Assembly (NCBI RefSeq): GCF_000328665.1
Contig: NC_019977.1
Coordinates: 744,001-808,000 of the forward strand
Direction: 5' to 3'
Origin: Methanomethylovorans hollandica DSM 15978
GTDB taxonomy: Archaea > Halobacteriota > Methanosarcinia > Methanosarcinales > Methanosarcinaceae
Length of the DNA: 64,000 nt
The notes under the pieces are model-generated. The model was given only the letters and a program-made list of their open reading frames with translations, was not told where the DNA came from and did no database searches. Shown in pieces: positions 9,153 to 17,579 of this stretch; the stretch's first letter is position 1, and each line of letters starts with the position of its first letter. The position numbers and the translations under genes are program-made.

Positions 9153-10217
9153 TTGATCGGAATACTTGTCAATGACCGGGTTAAAGCTGGTAAACAGGCT
9201 ATCAATGAGTTGTACAATGTTGGATATTACGGACGTCCAAAAGGTGATACATTAGAACTTACACTCATTGAAGCTGCATATCTGCACTACAAAAAAAAGC
9301 TTGAGATACAGATAGATGACAGATCATTGTCATTTGAGGAGTTCTTTACTGAGGCATCAAAAAGGCAGCAGTATTTTGACCTTAAATATATCGTTTATAA
9401 AGATCTTCGAGAAAGAGGTTTTTATGTCCAGCCTTCTGTGACGGATTTCAGGGTCTATCCCAGAGGAGGGCATCCGGGAAAAACCCCGGCAAAGTTCTTT
9501 GTCCATGTTATCTCGGAGCGTATACCTTTATCTCTCAAGGAGTTACGCATGTCGCTGGAAGCCGCACATAACGTGCATAAAACAATGGTCCTTGCCATTG
9601 TTGATGAGGAAAGCGATATAACTTTCTACGAGATAAGGAAAGTGGAACCAGCGGGAAGCGTGGAATCCATTGAACAGGCAGTACAGGGTAAACGTGGAAG
9701 GTCCACATTCCTTGAAGACCGCGTGGTGGTCTGGAACAGTGATTTTTCCAGTTCATTACACGCCGCAGGTTTCTATGGTCATCCCCTTGATGCGGATCGT
9801 CTGCAGTTATCTCTTGTGGAATCAGGCTATCTGCTTAAAAAAGGTATACTGGAGGTTGCCGATATGTCCGGTACTTCTTCTCTTGGATTCTCTGAATTTG
9901 CTGCAAAGGCCTCGGTCATAGAATCGGAATTCATGCTTAAGTACATGGTATACGAGAACCTCAGGGACAGAGGCCTTGTCCCCAAGACCGGTTTCAAGTT
10001 CGGCAGCCATTTCAGGGTATATCTGGATTTCAGATCGGTGGATAAGCTCCCCCATTCGGAGTACCTGGTCCACTCCATAGCTGAAGAATATGAGTTCATG
10101 CTGCCGGTGATGTCAAGGGCGGTGCGCCTGGCCAATAGTGTGCGCAAAAGAATGATATATGCAGTATATGATAACGTTCACTGTGCCTATATTGACATTG
10201 GCAGGATAAAGATGTGA
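9153..10217 (+). CDS. endA: tRNA-splicing endonuclease EndA, double-length form
   Basis: Cleaves introns from precursor tRNAs. 354 residues made of two related halves, the euryarchaeal duplicated form that works as a homodimer. Repeat traces: YYGRPKGDTLELTLIEAAYL versus FYGHPLDADRLQLSLVESGY, and LKYIVYKDLRERGFYV versus LKYMVYENLRDRGLVP. The second half carries the catalytic pattern: Tyr in FGSHFRVY, His in HSEYLVHSI and Lys in VRKRMIYAVYD. Start: GTG at 9144 gives 357 residues, but AGGTGA at 9142-9147 is a ribosome site overlapping it and fits the TTG at 9153 with 5-nt spacing. An A/T box at 9093-9102 predicts a leader of about 25 nt. Confidence 0.93.
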   Translation: MIGILVNDRVKAGKQAINELYNVGYYGRPKGDTLELTLIEAAYLHYKKKLEIQIDDRSLSFEEFFTEASKRQQYFDLKYIVYKDLRERGFYVQPSVTDFRVYPRGGHPGKTPAKFFVHVISERIPLSLKELRMSLEAAHNVHKTMVLAIVDEESDITFYEIRKVEPAGSVESIEQAVQGKRGRSTFLEDRVVVWNSDFSSSLHAAGFYGHPLDADRLQLSLVESGYLLKKGILEVADMSGTSSLGFSEFAAKASVIESEFMLKYMVYENLRDRGLVPKTGFKFGSHFRVYLDFRSVDKLPHSEYLVHSIAEEYEFMLPVMSRAVRLANSVRKRMIYAVYDNVHCAYIDIGRIKM

Positions 10218-10226
10218 ACGATACTC

Positions 10227-10688
10227 ATGTTCGATATTATTGCCGTGGATATTTCTGGAAGACATGTAGAAGATGGAGAATACTTCATGGTATGCGTGGC
10301 AGTGTCATTTTCTGTGTTTCCTGACCATATCGATAAGACGCATCAGATCAATATCCGCCATTTCACAAGCAGGAATGCCCCTGAAATTAATGATGTGGCC
10401 ACAATGGTAGAAAAGACCGTGGAAGGCCTTAATCCTCAGGCTACCATCGTAATGGAGGCAGGGGATATGTTCAACAGGCCCCAGTGGCTGGTCACAGGCA
10501 TGTTCTCCCGGGATTTTAAATACCAGGAATCTCTGAGCGAGCGCAGGGCCATAGAGATAGCACACCATATTTCCATGAGCGCCAGAAGGCTACTCAAGGT
10601 AAAGTGCGCCTTTAGTCTTCAGTCTGATAAAGAGGATCTTATAAATGAAAAAAGTGATCGTTGTGCAGAGGGTAGATCCCGACAGTGA
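10227..10688 (+). CDS. Conserved archaeal protein, DUF2209-like
   Basis: 153 residues. Starts MFDIIAVDISGRHVEDGEYF, a strand-rich beginning with an Asp as in RNase H-like folds, followed by a helical segment ending SERRAIEIAHHISMSARRLL. I recall similar archaeal proteins filed as DUF2209 but cannot verify it. It sits 9 nt behind endA and its last 44 bp overlap the start of hflX, so these three genes form a translationally coupled operon. No function can be given. Confidence 0.7.
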   Translation: MFDIIAVDISGRHVEDGEYFMVCVAVSFSVFPDHIDKTHQINIRHFTSRNAPEINDVATMVEKTVEGLNPQATIVMEAGDMFNRPQWLVTGMFSRDFKYQESLSERRAIEIAHHISMSARRLLKVKCAFSLQSDKEDLINEKSDRCAEGRSRQ

Positions 10689-11889
10689 TGATCTCAAGAA
10701 CAAAAGACAGTTAGCTGAGTTGAAGGACCTGGCCTTTGCTGCTAATTACTCTGTTACAGGAGAGGTCATACAGTCCCGGTACCCTGATAAAAAATATCAG
10801 CTGGGCAAAGGTAAGGTGCAGGAACTTGCATTGTCCGTGAAAGCTCTGGATGCAGAAAAAGTGATCTTCTGCAATGAACTGAGCAGTATGCAGCTATATA
10901 ACATTACAGATACCTGCAAATGTGCGGTCATTGACAAGTTCCAGCTTATCCTGGAAATATTTGCGCTGAGGGCTACCACAAGGCGCGCCAAGCTGCAGGT
11001 TGAGCTTGCAAGGCTTGAATATGAGATACCCAGGGCAAAGATCATTGTATCTCATCTGAAAAAAGAGGAAAGGCCGGGTTTTATGGGTCTGGGTAGCTAT
11101 GAGGATTCCTATGAGCAGGATATCAAAGGGAGGATAGCTCGCATCAAGGGCGAGCTAAGCCACGTGCAGGGCCACAACGAATCCCTGCGCACTTTCAGGC
11201 ACGCTCATGGTCTGTCTATGGTGGCTCTTGCAGGCTATACTAATGCCGGAAAAAGTACGCTGTTCAATGCTCTTATGGAGGAGGATGTGGACGTGGCTGA
11301 TATGCTTTTCACGACCCTCTCTCCGGTTGCCCGCTCCATGGATGTTATGGGGCGCAAGGTAATTCTAACTGATACGGTAGGTTTTATAGAGGACCTGCCT
11401 CACTGGCTCATAGATGCCTTCCGTTCGACCCTGGATGAGATCTTTTTCGCAGATATCATATTGCTTGTAGTGGATGCAAGTGAGCCTCTGGACATAATGC
11501 ACGATAAGTTGCTCACATGTCATGAAACTCTGTGGGAACAGGTACATGATGCGTCTGTGATTACTGTAATGAATAAAACTGATCTCATCAGCCAGGAAGA
11601 GCTTAATGAGAAAATGGAAGCTCTTGGATACCTTGTTCCTAATCCGGTCTATATCTCTGCAAAGACCATGGGCGGTCTGGGTGATCTTAAACAGGCTATA
11701 AGATCTAAGCTTCCAGTATGGGAAAGAAAGGAAATATCAATGCCTTTTTCAAAGCATTCCATGTCAGTTCTTTCCTGGCTTTTCAAAGAAGGGGTAGTAC
11801 ATTCTGTAAAATATACGGATCAGATCCTAGTGGATCTGGAAGCAAGGGAGGAGGTAATAAACAAAGTAATATCTTTTATAGATGTGTAG
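10645..11889 (+). CDS. hflX: Ribosome-associated GTPase HflX
   Basis: 414 residues. N-terminal HflX domain (KYQLGKGKVQELALSVKALD, then VIDKFQLILEIFALRATTRR and the Gly-rich linker ERPGFMGLGSYEDSYEQDIK), long helix, then the GTPase domain from about residue 190: G1 GYTNAGKSTLF, G2 region FTTLSPVARSMD, G3 DTVGFIEDLP, G4 NKTD, G5 SAKTMGG. HflX splits stalled or stressed ribosomes. Last gene of the endA-DUF2209-hflX operon. The reading begins inside the preceding gene, which points to translational coupling. Confidence 0.96.
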   Translation: MKKVIVVQRVDPDSDDLKNKRQLAELKDLAFAANYSVTGEVIQSRYPDKKYQLGKGKVQELALSVKALDAEKVIFCNELSSMQLYNITDTCKCAVIDKFQLILEIFALRATTRRAKLQVELARLEYEIPRAKIIVSHLKKEERPGFMGLGSYEDSYEQDIKGRIARIKGELSHVQGHNESLRTFRHAHGLSMVALAGYTNAGKSTLFNALMEEDVDVADMLFTTLSPVARSMDVMGRKVILTDTVGFIEDLPHWLIDAFRSTLDEIFFADIILLVVDASEPLDIMHDKLLTCHETLWEQVHDASVITVMNKTDLISQEELNEKMEALGYLVPNPVYISAKTMGGLGDLKQAIRSKLPVWERKEISMPFSKHSMSVLSWLFKEGVVHSVKYTDQILVDLEAREEVINKVISFIDV

Positions 11890-11935
11890 GGAAAATTAAT
11901 TACAAAATATATTTTAAATCCTTAGATTTGGATAT

Positions 11936-11946
11936 GTTTATATAAT
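11936..11946 (+). promoter_or_regulatory. TATA box of candidate small RNA A
   Basis: GTTTATATAAT centred 27 nt upstream of position 11968, the first base of the long stem described next; no protein gene starts at that position. Confidence 0.5.
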
Positions 11947-11967
11947 ATCAAGTATGTTAGTGAACAT

Positions 11968-12041
11968 GCGAACGGGTCTCTTCTCAAATGTACCACCAAT
12001 CCTATCCAACCACCCAATACACAACTCCTTAACCCGTTCGC
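11968..12041 (+). ncRNA. Candidate small RNA with 10-bp terminal stem and C-rich loop (copy A)
   Basis: GCGAACGGGT at 11968-11977 pairs perfectly with ACCCGTTCGC at 12032-12041. The 54-nt loop contains almost no G, so it should stay unpaired, and holds ACTCCTTAA, complementary to a Shine-Dalgarno core, plus CCTATCCAACC. Downstream is a T-rich run (TTGCTTCTTATGCTTGTTTA) of the type that ends archaeal transcripts. A well-placed TATA box precedes it. No C/D or H/ACA boxes are present. Design resembles a trans-acting antisense RNA presenting a seed in an open loop, but no target or expression can be shown from sequence. Confidence 0.55.
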
Positions 12042-12157
12042 TTGCTTCTTATGCTTGTTTATTCTAATGAAAACCTTTGTTGTGTTCTCATATGTTTTGG
12101 TACTTTCCGGTAAACAGATGCAGACAATTTATAAGTGATAATCTTTAATCTCATCAT

Positions 12158-12829
12158 ATGAAATTCGACCTGCACGTCCATACGCGTTTTTCAAAAGACA
12201 GTGATGCAGACATTGATGCGATCATTCTTCATGCTAAAAAGAATGGTCTTGATGGTTTTGCAGTATGCGACCATGATGTAACTGGAGGAGGTCCTTTTTC
12301 TGTGCAGCGGGCAGCAGAGCTGGGCTCTGATCTTGTGATCATTCCGGGTGTGGAAATAAGCACTTCAGAGGGGCATCTGCTGGTGCTGGGTATAAAGGAA
12401 AGTATAGAACCAGGTCTCTCCCCGGCTGAGACCATACTCCGGGCAAGAGCACAGGATGCGGTGGTAATATTACCTCATCCTTTCAAGCTCACATCTCATG
12501 GGATAGGATATATCGCGGGTCTTGATGTGGACGCTGTGGAGGTCCTGAATTCCCGCTGCCTTACAGATGGTCCTAATAACAAGGCATGTGCTGCAGCAAC
12601 TTCTCTTGGGATCGCTCAGGTTGGTGGCAGTGATTGCCATGTGCCTGAAATGGTGGGTATTTCGTACACTGAAATAGATGTGCAGGAGAGGTCCTTGGAT
12701 GCTGTCCTTGATGCTATCCGGCAGGGCAAGGTAAGGCCGGGCGGCGGCAAAACCCCAAAGGTATTTGTGATGCGCCAGATGATGAAAAACGCACAAAAAA
12801 GAACAGCTAAAATACTGGGTCTGGATTAA
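12158..12829 (+). CDS. PHP-domain metal-dependent phosphoesterase
   Basis: 223 residues. Starts MKFDLHVHTRFSKDSD with the H-x-H-x-R/H PHP metal motif, then VCDHD, VEISTSEGHLL, LPHPFK and the late GGSDCHVPEMVG motif, so the metal-binding set is complete. Related to the TrpH/YciV group that hydrolyses phosphoester substrates such as nucleoside bisphosphates or short RNA; the substrate here is unknown. A TATA box ATTTATAAGTG at about 12128 predicts a leaderless transcript. Converges with the DUF447 gene so tightly that the two stop codons share the sequence TTAA at 12826-12829. Confidence 0.88.
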   Translation: MKFDLHVHTRFSKDSDADIDAIILHAKKNGLDGFAVCDHDVTGGGPFSVQRAAELGSDLVIIPGVEISTSEGHLLVLGIKESIEPGLSPAETILRARAQDAVVILPHPFKLTSHGIGYIAGLDVDAVEVLNSRCLTDGPNNKACAAATSLGIAQVGGSDCHVPEMVGISYTEIDVQERSLDAVLDAIRQGKVRPGGGKTPKVFVMRQMMKNAQKRTAKILGLD

Positions 12830-13419
12830 AGAAAGGTATGCAGTAGACGAATAGCCTCTTTCTCTCTTTCTCCGCCGCACTTGTTTATTATGTCCTCGTA
12901 GAAATCTATTAGTTTCATATATTTTTCTTCTTCATTCATCTTATAGCGTGTGGCATGAATGGTCGCCTCTATGACAGCGTTCAATCCTCTGTTAGGTGCT
13001 TTTGGCTGGAATGATCCCACATGTCCTCTTAATGGTCTCAGTTCCGCAACAAGAGCTTCAGATGTGATCTTGGTATTGATACATTCAAAAGCTATCCAAC
13101 TCTGAGCCGCCTTAAGGACGGGAAATTCTCTTCCAGGAGACGATATGTTCTCTATATCTTCCGGCTGAACCTCAGAAAAAGTATATCTGACAAATGCCAC
13201 AGGATCGTTCGTTATATTGACGACAAGAAAATTCTCTGCCAGAACATTCTGATAGGTCCTGGAGCCTTTGAAAAGCCTTATAAGGGTCGTATCCTGTTTT
13301 CTGATGATGCCCATTGGGGCTGCATTGGGAGACAAGCCTTGGTGCGTGGTAACAATGGTTTCAGAGATACCTTCAAAGAGGCCAAAGTCCTCAAGTTTAA
13401 GTCTCTTTTCTGTCAGAAT
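12826..13419 (-). CDS. DUF447-family flavin-reductase-like protein with apparent ATT start
   Basis: About 197 residues. The frame has no ATG, GTG or TTG before TTG 13335, which would delete conserved sequence: upstream the frame reads FGLFEGISETIVTTHQG, which continues into LSPNAAPMGII and is typical of this family's N-terminus. The best placed start is ATT at 13417-13419, six nt after GGAGG (13426-13430); CTG at 13416 is a second option. Fold expected is an FMN-binding split barrel; function unknown. Third gene of the minus-strand unit with marker protein 9 and the CitG-like gene; the start overlaps the end of the latter, so termination and restart are probably coupled. Confidence 0.75.
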   Translation of the reverse strand: MLTEKRLKLEDFGLFEGISETIVTTHQGLSPNAAPMGIIRKQDTTLIRLFKGSRTYQNVLAENFLVVNITNDPVAFVRYTFSEVQPEDIENISSPGREFPVLKAAQSWIAFECINTKITSEALVAELRPLRGHVGSFQPKAPNRGLNAVIEATIHATRYKMNEEEKYMKLIDFYEDIINKCGGEREKEAIRLLHTFL

Positions 13420-14387
13420 CTCATTCCTCCAAGAAGAGATATAAAAAGGCCACCTATTATTATATCCGCCGTAGAACCTGGATTAATATTTCTTGTGAGC
13501 AGCTCCTCGTCAAAGTTGTATATATCTAATAATACATCTTCCATATTATATCCGGAATGTTCTAAGTTAGTAATAATTCTCCTTGCCCTTGAGGATACTT
13601 CTTCAGCTATCTGCATGTCGAACTTTGTTTCTATGAATGTGTCCATGTTCATTGCAAGCATCTTCACAAAAGCGTAGACTATAACCTGATTGATCCTGGA
13701 GTTACCGGTATGGATAAGTGTTGCATCAACATCCATCTCTTTTGTAAGTATCCCGGAGCACTGTGCACAGCTTCTAAAACCACTAGTCCACTCCCGTGCA
13801 ATCAGGTCATAAGAGCTGGATATCTCCATTAAATGGTATAGTGTAGTACACTTGTTCTTTATATCTATAATGGCTTTTGTATTGGACAGGTCGAATTCAT
13901 CTACCTTGCGCACTTTGACCCCTGCCGGCCCAAAAGACAGGTATATCTGCACCGCGTCTTCTACATCTGTTTCTTTTACAATGTTGAACGCTTCTTCAGT
14001 AATATTTTCAGGTGTAAGTTCCCTGGAGTTCCGAATAAGTTTTCCGGCTGCCATTGCAAGGGGAAATAAAAGTAGAAAAGCACCGAAATGTGTATTACCT
14101 CCTTTCTGCCAAGCCATACTTTCAAGCACTGACTTGTGGACATATTGTCCAATTCCATGTTCTTCTTCGGCAGCTTTCTCAAATATTGGGTATACTGCTA
14201 CAGAAGATGTGAGGAAATGTTCAAAGGTCGTATTCTCATAATCATGATCCCTGTCGACATTTCCAGGTTTGGGATGAGCAGATACTTCAAGCAGCATGGC
14301 AAGCTGTGCACATCGTGCCACATAGGCAGCAGTCCGGTCGGCAGAAGCATTGTCATGCTTCGTCTTTGTTCCTTGCTCGTTCCTCAT
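13413..14387 (-). CDS. CitG/MdcB-like triphosphoribosyl-dephospho-CoA synthase family protein
   Basis: 324 residues. Seen near the N-terminus: the family sequence LEVSAHPKPGNVDRDHD, and later KGGNTHFGAFLLLFPLAMAA, both typical of CitG-type enzymes that make a triphosphoribosyl-dephospho-CoA prosthetic group precursor. No citrate or malonate decarboxylase genes are near, so archaeal members probably do a different ribosyl transfer. CitG-like and DUF447 proteins occur in gene sets linked to tetrahydromethanopterin-dependent C1 metabolism, as I recall from methylotroph work, so a cofactor role is a reasonable guess. Start ATG overlaps the stop of the upstream gene (ATGA). Confidence 0.8.
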   Translation of the reverse strand: MRNEQGTKTKHDNASADRTAAYVARCAQLAMLLEVSAHPKPGNVDRDHDYENTTFEHFLTSSVAVYPIFEKAAEEEHGIGQYVHKSVLESMAWQKGGNTHFGAFLLLFPLAMAAGKLIRNSRELTPENITEEAFNIVKETDVEDAVQIYLSFGPAGVKVRKVDEFDLSNTKAIIDIKNKCTTLYHLMEISSSYDLIAREWTSGFRSCAQCSGILTKEMDVDATLIHTGNSRINQVIVYAFVKMLAMNMDTFIETKFDMQIAEEVSSRARRIITNLEHSGYNMEDVLLDIYNFDEELLTRNINPGSTADIIIGGLFISLLGGMRF

Positions 14388-15517
14388 TTACCGGTAACCT
14401 TGGGATGGTCAAGAATGTAATCTGCAAGTTCTCTTTTCAGTTCCATATAGTCTGCATCGGAAAGTCCAATCATTTCAAGGACTCCGTCCCTTAAAGGACA
14501 CATTTTTGTGATCTTACAGCACCACACCAGACTTCCGAAACAGGTGCTATCGCCGTACTCAAGAGGTGTTCCCTTTGCGAATTCCATCTTCACATCAGCG
14601 AACTCCTTAGGTGAAAGCCCTATCTTCTTTACATTTGAATGTACAGGGCACGGCTTGACTGGCATACAGCAGAATGCAAGCCCACGAAGGTCACCTTCTC
14701 CTCTGCATACATGCTTAGGTGCATTGTACCATCCGAGTTCTTTCTGTATCAGAGTAGTTTCATTTACAAGGTGGGTTATCAGAGATGGGTCTTCCATGAT
14801 CCCTCTTCCCACAGAAACTATGTCTGCACCTCTGGTAAACATCTCTTTTGCGGTATTGAGATCATTTACAGAATTATTACCTATCAGAAGGAGTCTTGTA
14901 GCATCTCTTATCTTCCTGATGGCTTCTATATCGGCTCCTGCTCCTTCTTTCATAGCATCCACGTGCAGTATGTCAGCACCTGCATCTTCGATGGCTTTGG
15001 CCATTTTGATATTATCAACCACATTGGCACGTACTTTCACTGACACAATGGCTCCTGTTTCTTTAACCTTAAGGATAGTATCACGGAGCTTGGGCAGATC
15101 ACTTAGAAATGCTTCGCCTATGCCTAATTCCGTCATTTCAGGCTGCCTGCAATGCGCGTCTATCTCTATTATAGCATTTGCATTCCTAGCCATAATGGCA
15201 GCTTCGATCAGTGGCTCCAGTGTTGCGCTTCTTACATTTATGGCAACTACACTTTCAGTTTTCACTGATCTTAGTTCATTATCTATCAGTTGCAAAGGTT
15301 CATCTGAAATGAACTCCTTTCGCCCTCTTTTAACTATTTCTGAAGCTGCATGGTTAGTTGCAGCATCGAGGTTATATCCTCCAAGTATGACAAGTCCCGC
15401 ATCTTCTGCGAATTCATTTGCAAAGCGGCTGTCTGTTATTCCTCCCATTGAAGCAAGAGCTATGGGGTTCTTTATAGCAAGATTTCCTACATTAATTTTA
15501 AAAAGATCATCAGACAC
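14384..15517 (-). CDS. Methanogenesis marker protein 9 (Dus-like barrel plus cysteine-rich C-terminus)
   Basis: 377 residues. The first 255 resemble a dihydrouridine synthase or dihydroorotate dehydrogenase TIM barrel (NPIALASMGGITDSRFANEF, then SVKVRANVVDNIKMAKAIEDAG and GADIVSVGRGIM). The last 110 carry the marker-9 cysteine arrangement: HVCRGEGDLRGLAFCCMPVK, then STCFGSLVWCCKITKMCP, probably binding Fe-S or metal. Starts with GTG at 15517 behind GAGGG. It heads a three-gene coupled operon with the CitG-like and DUF447 genes. Enzymatic activity has not been established, to my knowledge. Confidence 0.88.
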   Translation of the reverse strand: MSDDLFKINVGNLAIKNPIALASMGGITDSRFANEFAEDAGLVILGGYNLDAATNHAASEIVKRGRKEFISDEPLQLIDNELRSVKTESVVAINVRSATLEPLIEAAIMARNANAIIEIDAHCRQPEMTELGIGEAFLSDLPKLRDTILKVKETGAIVSVKVRANVVDNIKMAKAIEDAGADILHVDAMKEGAGADIEAIRKIRDATRLLLIGNNSVNDLNTAKEMFTRGADIVSVGRGIMEDPSLITHLVNETTLIQKELGWYNAPKHVCRGEGDLRGLAFCCMPVKPCPVHSNVKKIGLSPKEFADVKMEFAKGTPLEYGDSTCFGSLVWCCKITKMCPLRDGVLEMIGLSDADYMELKRELADYILDHPKVTGK

Positions 15518-15768
15518 GTTTTTCCCTCTGGAAAATGTAAATTATCATGTATGCCGCTGAATAATGGCAGATTCTATTATTAATATGACGCTGCACTTTT
15601 AGTGAGTTCTTTCTATGCTATATAGAAATTATGGACATTGTGGATGATGGGTGTTGTAAGTATAATGCTCAAAACCTAAATATGATTAGCACAAATATTA
15701 GAAATGAATATAGGTATAAATGAATATAGGCCAACCCCAAAGGTAAGGTCAATTGTGGAGGTTATATT

Positions 15769-15975
15769 ATGAAATGTCTGGTTTGTGGTATTGAAAGCGA
15801 GACCAAGTATTGTAGCACATGCGGAAAAGTAATGGCCGATGTCATAAAGGCCGTGGGCGAAGAACGCTGGAGCAATATCGATGACTGTTCCTTTATCTAT
15901 CCTACAGTGCTGCGTGTTGCAAAAGGGGAACTTACTGTAAATGATGTTATACAGGCACTGGAAGCAGAGGATTGA
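15769..15975 (+). CDS. Small zinc-ribbon protein
   Basis: 68 residues with one four-cysteine knuckle pair at the N-terminus: MKCLVCG and YCSTCGK (Cys 3, 6, 15, 18). The rest is a short helical segment (GELTVNDVIQALEAED). A strong ribosome site GTGGAGG lies 7 nt before the ATG, and a TATA box GGTATAAATG at 15711-15720 gives a leader of about 30 nt, so it is a real, independently transcribed gene. Function unknown; size and fold fit an RNA- or protein-binding accessory factor. Confidence 0.8.
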   Translation: MKCLVCGIESETKYCSTCGKVMADVIKAVGEERWSNIDDCSFIYPTVLRVAKGELTVNDVIQALEAED

Positions 15976-16202
15976 ATTCTTTGCCTCTTCCATTTTACTA
16001 TATATTATCGGAATGAATAGCATTATTCTTTTTTCATTCTTTTTGCACTTTTGAAATGACCTTCTCTCTAAAATGAACTATAGCGTTTTCCGATCTCTTT
16101 TCTTGTTATTTTTGTGCAGTAACTAACAGAAAACATATTATAGTTTGAAGTCGGTTACTTCTCACCTAATGGGTATATACGTAGCATGTAAGAGGAAGAG
16201 TA

Positions 16203-17450
16203 ATGACTTTAGAAAATCCATTTGAAAATTCAAGAAAACAGTTAGCAAAATGTGCTGATATTCTTGGTCTGGATGAAAGCGTACATGAAATGCTAAGACA
16301 CCCGATGCGCGAACTGCGTGTCACGCTCCCTGTTCGCATGGATGATGGCACTATCAAGGTTTTCGAGGGTTTCAGGATACAGTACAACGATGCCCGGGGT
16401 CCTACAAAAGGCGGTATCAGATTCCACCCTGAAGAAAACATCGATACCGTGAGGGCACTTGCAGCGTGGATGACCTGGAAATGTGCGGTAGTAGATATAC
16501 CATTGGGTGGAGGCAAAGGCGGAGTCATCTGTAACCCTAAGGAAATGTCTGAGGGTGAACTTGAGCGCCTCAGCCGCAAGTATATTTCAAGCATTGCCCA
16601 GATAATCGGTCCTAGGAAAGACATTCCTGCGCCTGACGTATACACAAATCCGAAGATCATGGCATGGATGGTTGACGAATTCTCAAAGATATCTTCCTTC
16701 AATCAGCCTGGTGTGGTTACAGGTAAGCCCCTTACAATGGGTGGGTCACTTGGAAGGGGAGATGCAACAGCAAGAGGAGGTCTCTACACTGTTCGTGAGG
16801 CTGCCAAGGTTCTAGGTATCGATCTTAAGGATGCAAAGATAGCCATTCAGGGATTTGGAAATGCCGGATATTATGCAGCAAAGCTCGCAACTGAAATGTT
16901 CGGCAGCAAGATAGTGGCCATCAGTGACAGCAGAGGCGGTGTCATGAACATGGATGGCATCGACCCTGAAGCTGCAAACCAGTACAAGGCAAAGACCGGC
17001 TCAGTTACGGGTATGCCAAACACAACACCCATCAGCAATGAAGCTATTCTTGAGTTAAATGTGGAAGTGCTGATTCCCGCAGCCCTTGAGAACGTTATCA
17101 CAGAGAAGAACGCACACAAGATCAATGCTAAGATCGTTGCAGAACTCGCAAATGGTCCGACAACGCCTGCAGCAGATGAGATATTGTTCCAGAGGGGTAT
17201 TCATGTTATTCCTGACTTCCTCTGTAATGCAGGCGGAGTGACAGTATCATATTTCGAAATGGTCCAGAACTTTTATATGTACTACTGGAGTGAGATCAGG
17301 GTTCACACCCGTCTGGACAGGAAAATGACTGATGCATACAAGGCAGTATACAGTGCATCACAGAAGTACAACATTGATATGAGGACAGCTGCTTACGTTG
17401 TTTCTATCGAACGTGTCGTAACTGCAATGAAAGACCGTGGATGGATCTGA
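16203..17450 (+). CDS. gdhA: Glutamate dehydrogenase
   Basis: 415 residues, a hexameric-type enzyme interconverting glutamate and 2-oxoglutarate plus ammonia. Substrate domain: GFRIQYNDARGPTKGGIRFH, then the catalytic-lysine loop VDIPLGGGKGGVI. Coenzyme domain: Rossmann motif IQGFGNAGYYAAKL followed by AISDSRGGV. SD GAGGAAGAG precedes the ATG; TATA-like CATATTATAG near 16135 suggests a leader of about 40 nt. The next gene makes NADPH from reduced F420, a sensible supply if this enzyme uses NADPH, though coenzyme choice cannot be read reliably here. Confidence 0.96.
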   Translation: MTLENPFENSRKQLAKCADILGLDESVHEMLRHPMRELRVTLPVRMDDGTIKVFEGFRIQYNDARGPTKGGIRFHPEENIDTVRALAAWMTWKCAVVDIPLGGGKGGVICNPKEMSEGELERLSRKYISSIAQIIGPRKDIPAPDVYTNPKIMAWMVDEFSKISSFNQPGVVTGKPLTMGGSLGRGDATARGGLYTVREAAKVLGIDLKDAKIAIQGFGNAGYYAAKLATEMFGSKIVAISDSRGGVMNMDGIDPEAANQYKAKTGSVTGMPNTTPISNEAILELNVEVLIPAALENVITEKNAHKINAKIVAELANGPTTPAADEILFQRGIHVIPDFLCNAGGVTVSYFEMVQNFYMYYWSEIRVHTRLDRKMTDAYKAVYSASQKYNIDMRTAAYVVSIERVVTAMKDRGWI

Positions 17451-17491
17451 TCCTTCTTGGATTCAGTTCTGCAATACAACTGAGCAACATT

Positions 17492-17521
17492 TATATGTGT
17501 CTGGGTTCACAGACACATATA
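17492..17521 (+). terminator. 12-bp perfect hairpin after gdhA
   Basis: TATATGTGTCTG (17492-17503), loop GGTTCA, CAGACACATATA (17510-17521), followed by the pyrimidine run TTCCTTCCTTTTC. Position between two same-strand genes fits termination of gdhA; it could equally be an RNA stability element or a DNA dyad used by a regulator of the downstream gene. Confidence 0.6.
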
Positions 17522-17579
17522 TTCCTTCCTTTTCAGATAGGATAATTGATATAGTTGTATTGTTGTTGATGGGATTATC

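Noticed and set aside
12137-12160. ATGATGA-like C box on the minus strand before the PHP gene
   Set aside because: No D box or terminal stem at a suitable distance; it overlaps the PHP start.
14508-15560. Plus-strand reading frame of 350 codons
   Set aside because: Antisense to marker protein 9, which has clear motifs and a ribosome site.
17504-17509. GGTTCA loop resembling a tRNA T-arm
   Set aside because: The surrounding 12-bp stem is too long and no acceptor or anticodon arms exist.
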